Below are positions 53,742 through 53,865 of a stretch of 53,865 bases of DNA, piece by piece. This stretch comes from Halalkalibacter akibai JCM 9157 (lineage in GTDB: Bacteria > Bacillota > Bacilli > Bacillales > Bacillaceae_D). Where the stretch lies: positions 1 to 53,865 of the forward strand of contig NZ_BAUV01000029.1 in NCBI RefSeq assembly GCF_000513135.1. The letters are read 5' to 3'. The stretch's first letter is position 1; each line of letters begins with the position of its first letter. Below the pieces are notes generated by a model. The model was not told the origin of the DNA. It did not search any database and worked only from the letters and a program-made list of their open reading frames with translations. A program made the translations under genes and the position numbers.

Positions 53742-53865
53742 ATGGCTGAACCTCCTTGTCTCATTTTTAGAGGCCAACAAGCCAAACTTGGAGACTATGG
53801 ATAAAGCTTTTATTAACTATTCTAAAAAGAAATCAATTAAACCAGCGAAAAAAATTCGCTGGTTT
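53742..53865 (+). pseudogene. Second PPC/NKPN small protein, frameshifted, at the window edge
   Basis: From ATG 53742: MAEPPC, then one base too many (about 53759), then SFLEANKPNLETMDKAF and INYSKKKSIKPAKK. Motif order equals that of the 46-residue protein at 51152 (PPC, E-NKPN-E-M-KAF, basic tail). A partial hairpin AAACCAGCGAA/TTCGCTGGTTT (53839-53865) closes the window. Confidence 0.5.

Noticed and set aside
1-53865. CRISPR arrays, tRNA or rRNA genes and metabolite riboswitches
   Set aside because: I scanned for regularly spaced repeats, cloverleaf patterns and familiar riboswitch cores and saw none; without software a weak one could be missed.

Overview
The window is low-GC DNA from an endospore-forming Bacillaceae chromosome. 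Marker genes are a gerA/B/C-type germinant receptor, the cortex hydrolases SleL/YaaH and CwlJ, CotF-like coat proteins around an AdhB-type dehydrogenase (compare the yraG-yraF-adhB-yraE-yraD group of B. subtilis), and a beta-lysine (abl) locus. I saw no rRNA, tRNA or CRISPR. Pseudogenes are frequent (about fifteen), some through single-base frameshifts, others through clear nonsense codons, an IS insertion or deletion.

Layout. 0-7.4 kb: a small membrane protein, a frameshifted GT2 glycosyltransferase, a 178-bp MITE with 9-bp target duplications, a permease-mmcB operon, a nitroreductase, an M50-like membrane protein and SleL. 7.4-14.7 kb: cardiolipin synthase, then a PAS/AAA+ sigma-54 activator, ablB, a near-perfect -24/-12 promoter and kamA. 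kamA is cut off after its GHTSGY-VPT motif by the remnant of a phage-like element (frameshifted large serine recombinase, S24 repressor C-terminus, DnaD-like replication fragment). 14.7-20.4 kb: a MocR-type regulator and a MEDS-domain histidine kinase broken by an IS3-family element; the 4-bp duplication GATG lets the kinase be rejoined in frame. 20.9-24.5 kb: gerABC on the minus strand.

25.2-42.5 kb is the most distinctive part. A 979-residue hybrid histidine kinase without membrane segments ends in a complete sugar-binding-protein domain, closely related to the lipoprotein receptor of the ABC transporter a few genes away. It is followed by a LytTR response regulator, a LacI regulator and an eight-gene sugar operon: TIM-barrel isomerase, binding protein, Gfo/Idh/MocA dehydrogenase, ABC ATPase, permease, second Gfo/Idh/MocA dehydrogenase and second TIM-barrel enzyme. 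The two-dehydrogenase plus two-TIM-barrel set resembles keto-sugar routes such as levoglucosan oxidation (inference). A second LytTR regulator, an epoxide-hydrolase-like protein and a third binding protein follow. Three copies of one promoter module, with GTCTR boxes at exactly 0, +21 and +63, then TAGACM-N16/17-TACAAT, lie upstream of lacI and (twice, in tandem) of the hydrolase. I propose that the LytTR regulators bind them, making a sugar-sensing circuit. CcpA-like cre sites and three LacI-type operators add further control.

42.5-53.9 kb: gene graveyards (Fic, SRAP, WrbA-like, serine recombinase pieces) separate intact cwlJ, the coat/adh cluster, a divergent Rrf2/NmrA pair, a small protein family found twice, a 110-residue membrane-anchored protein and a LysM-NlpC/P60 endopeptidase.
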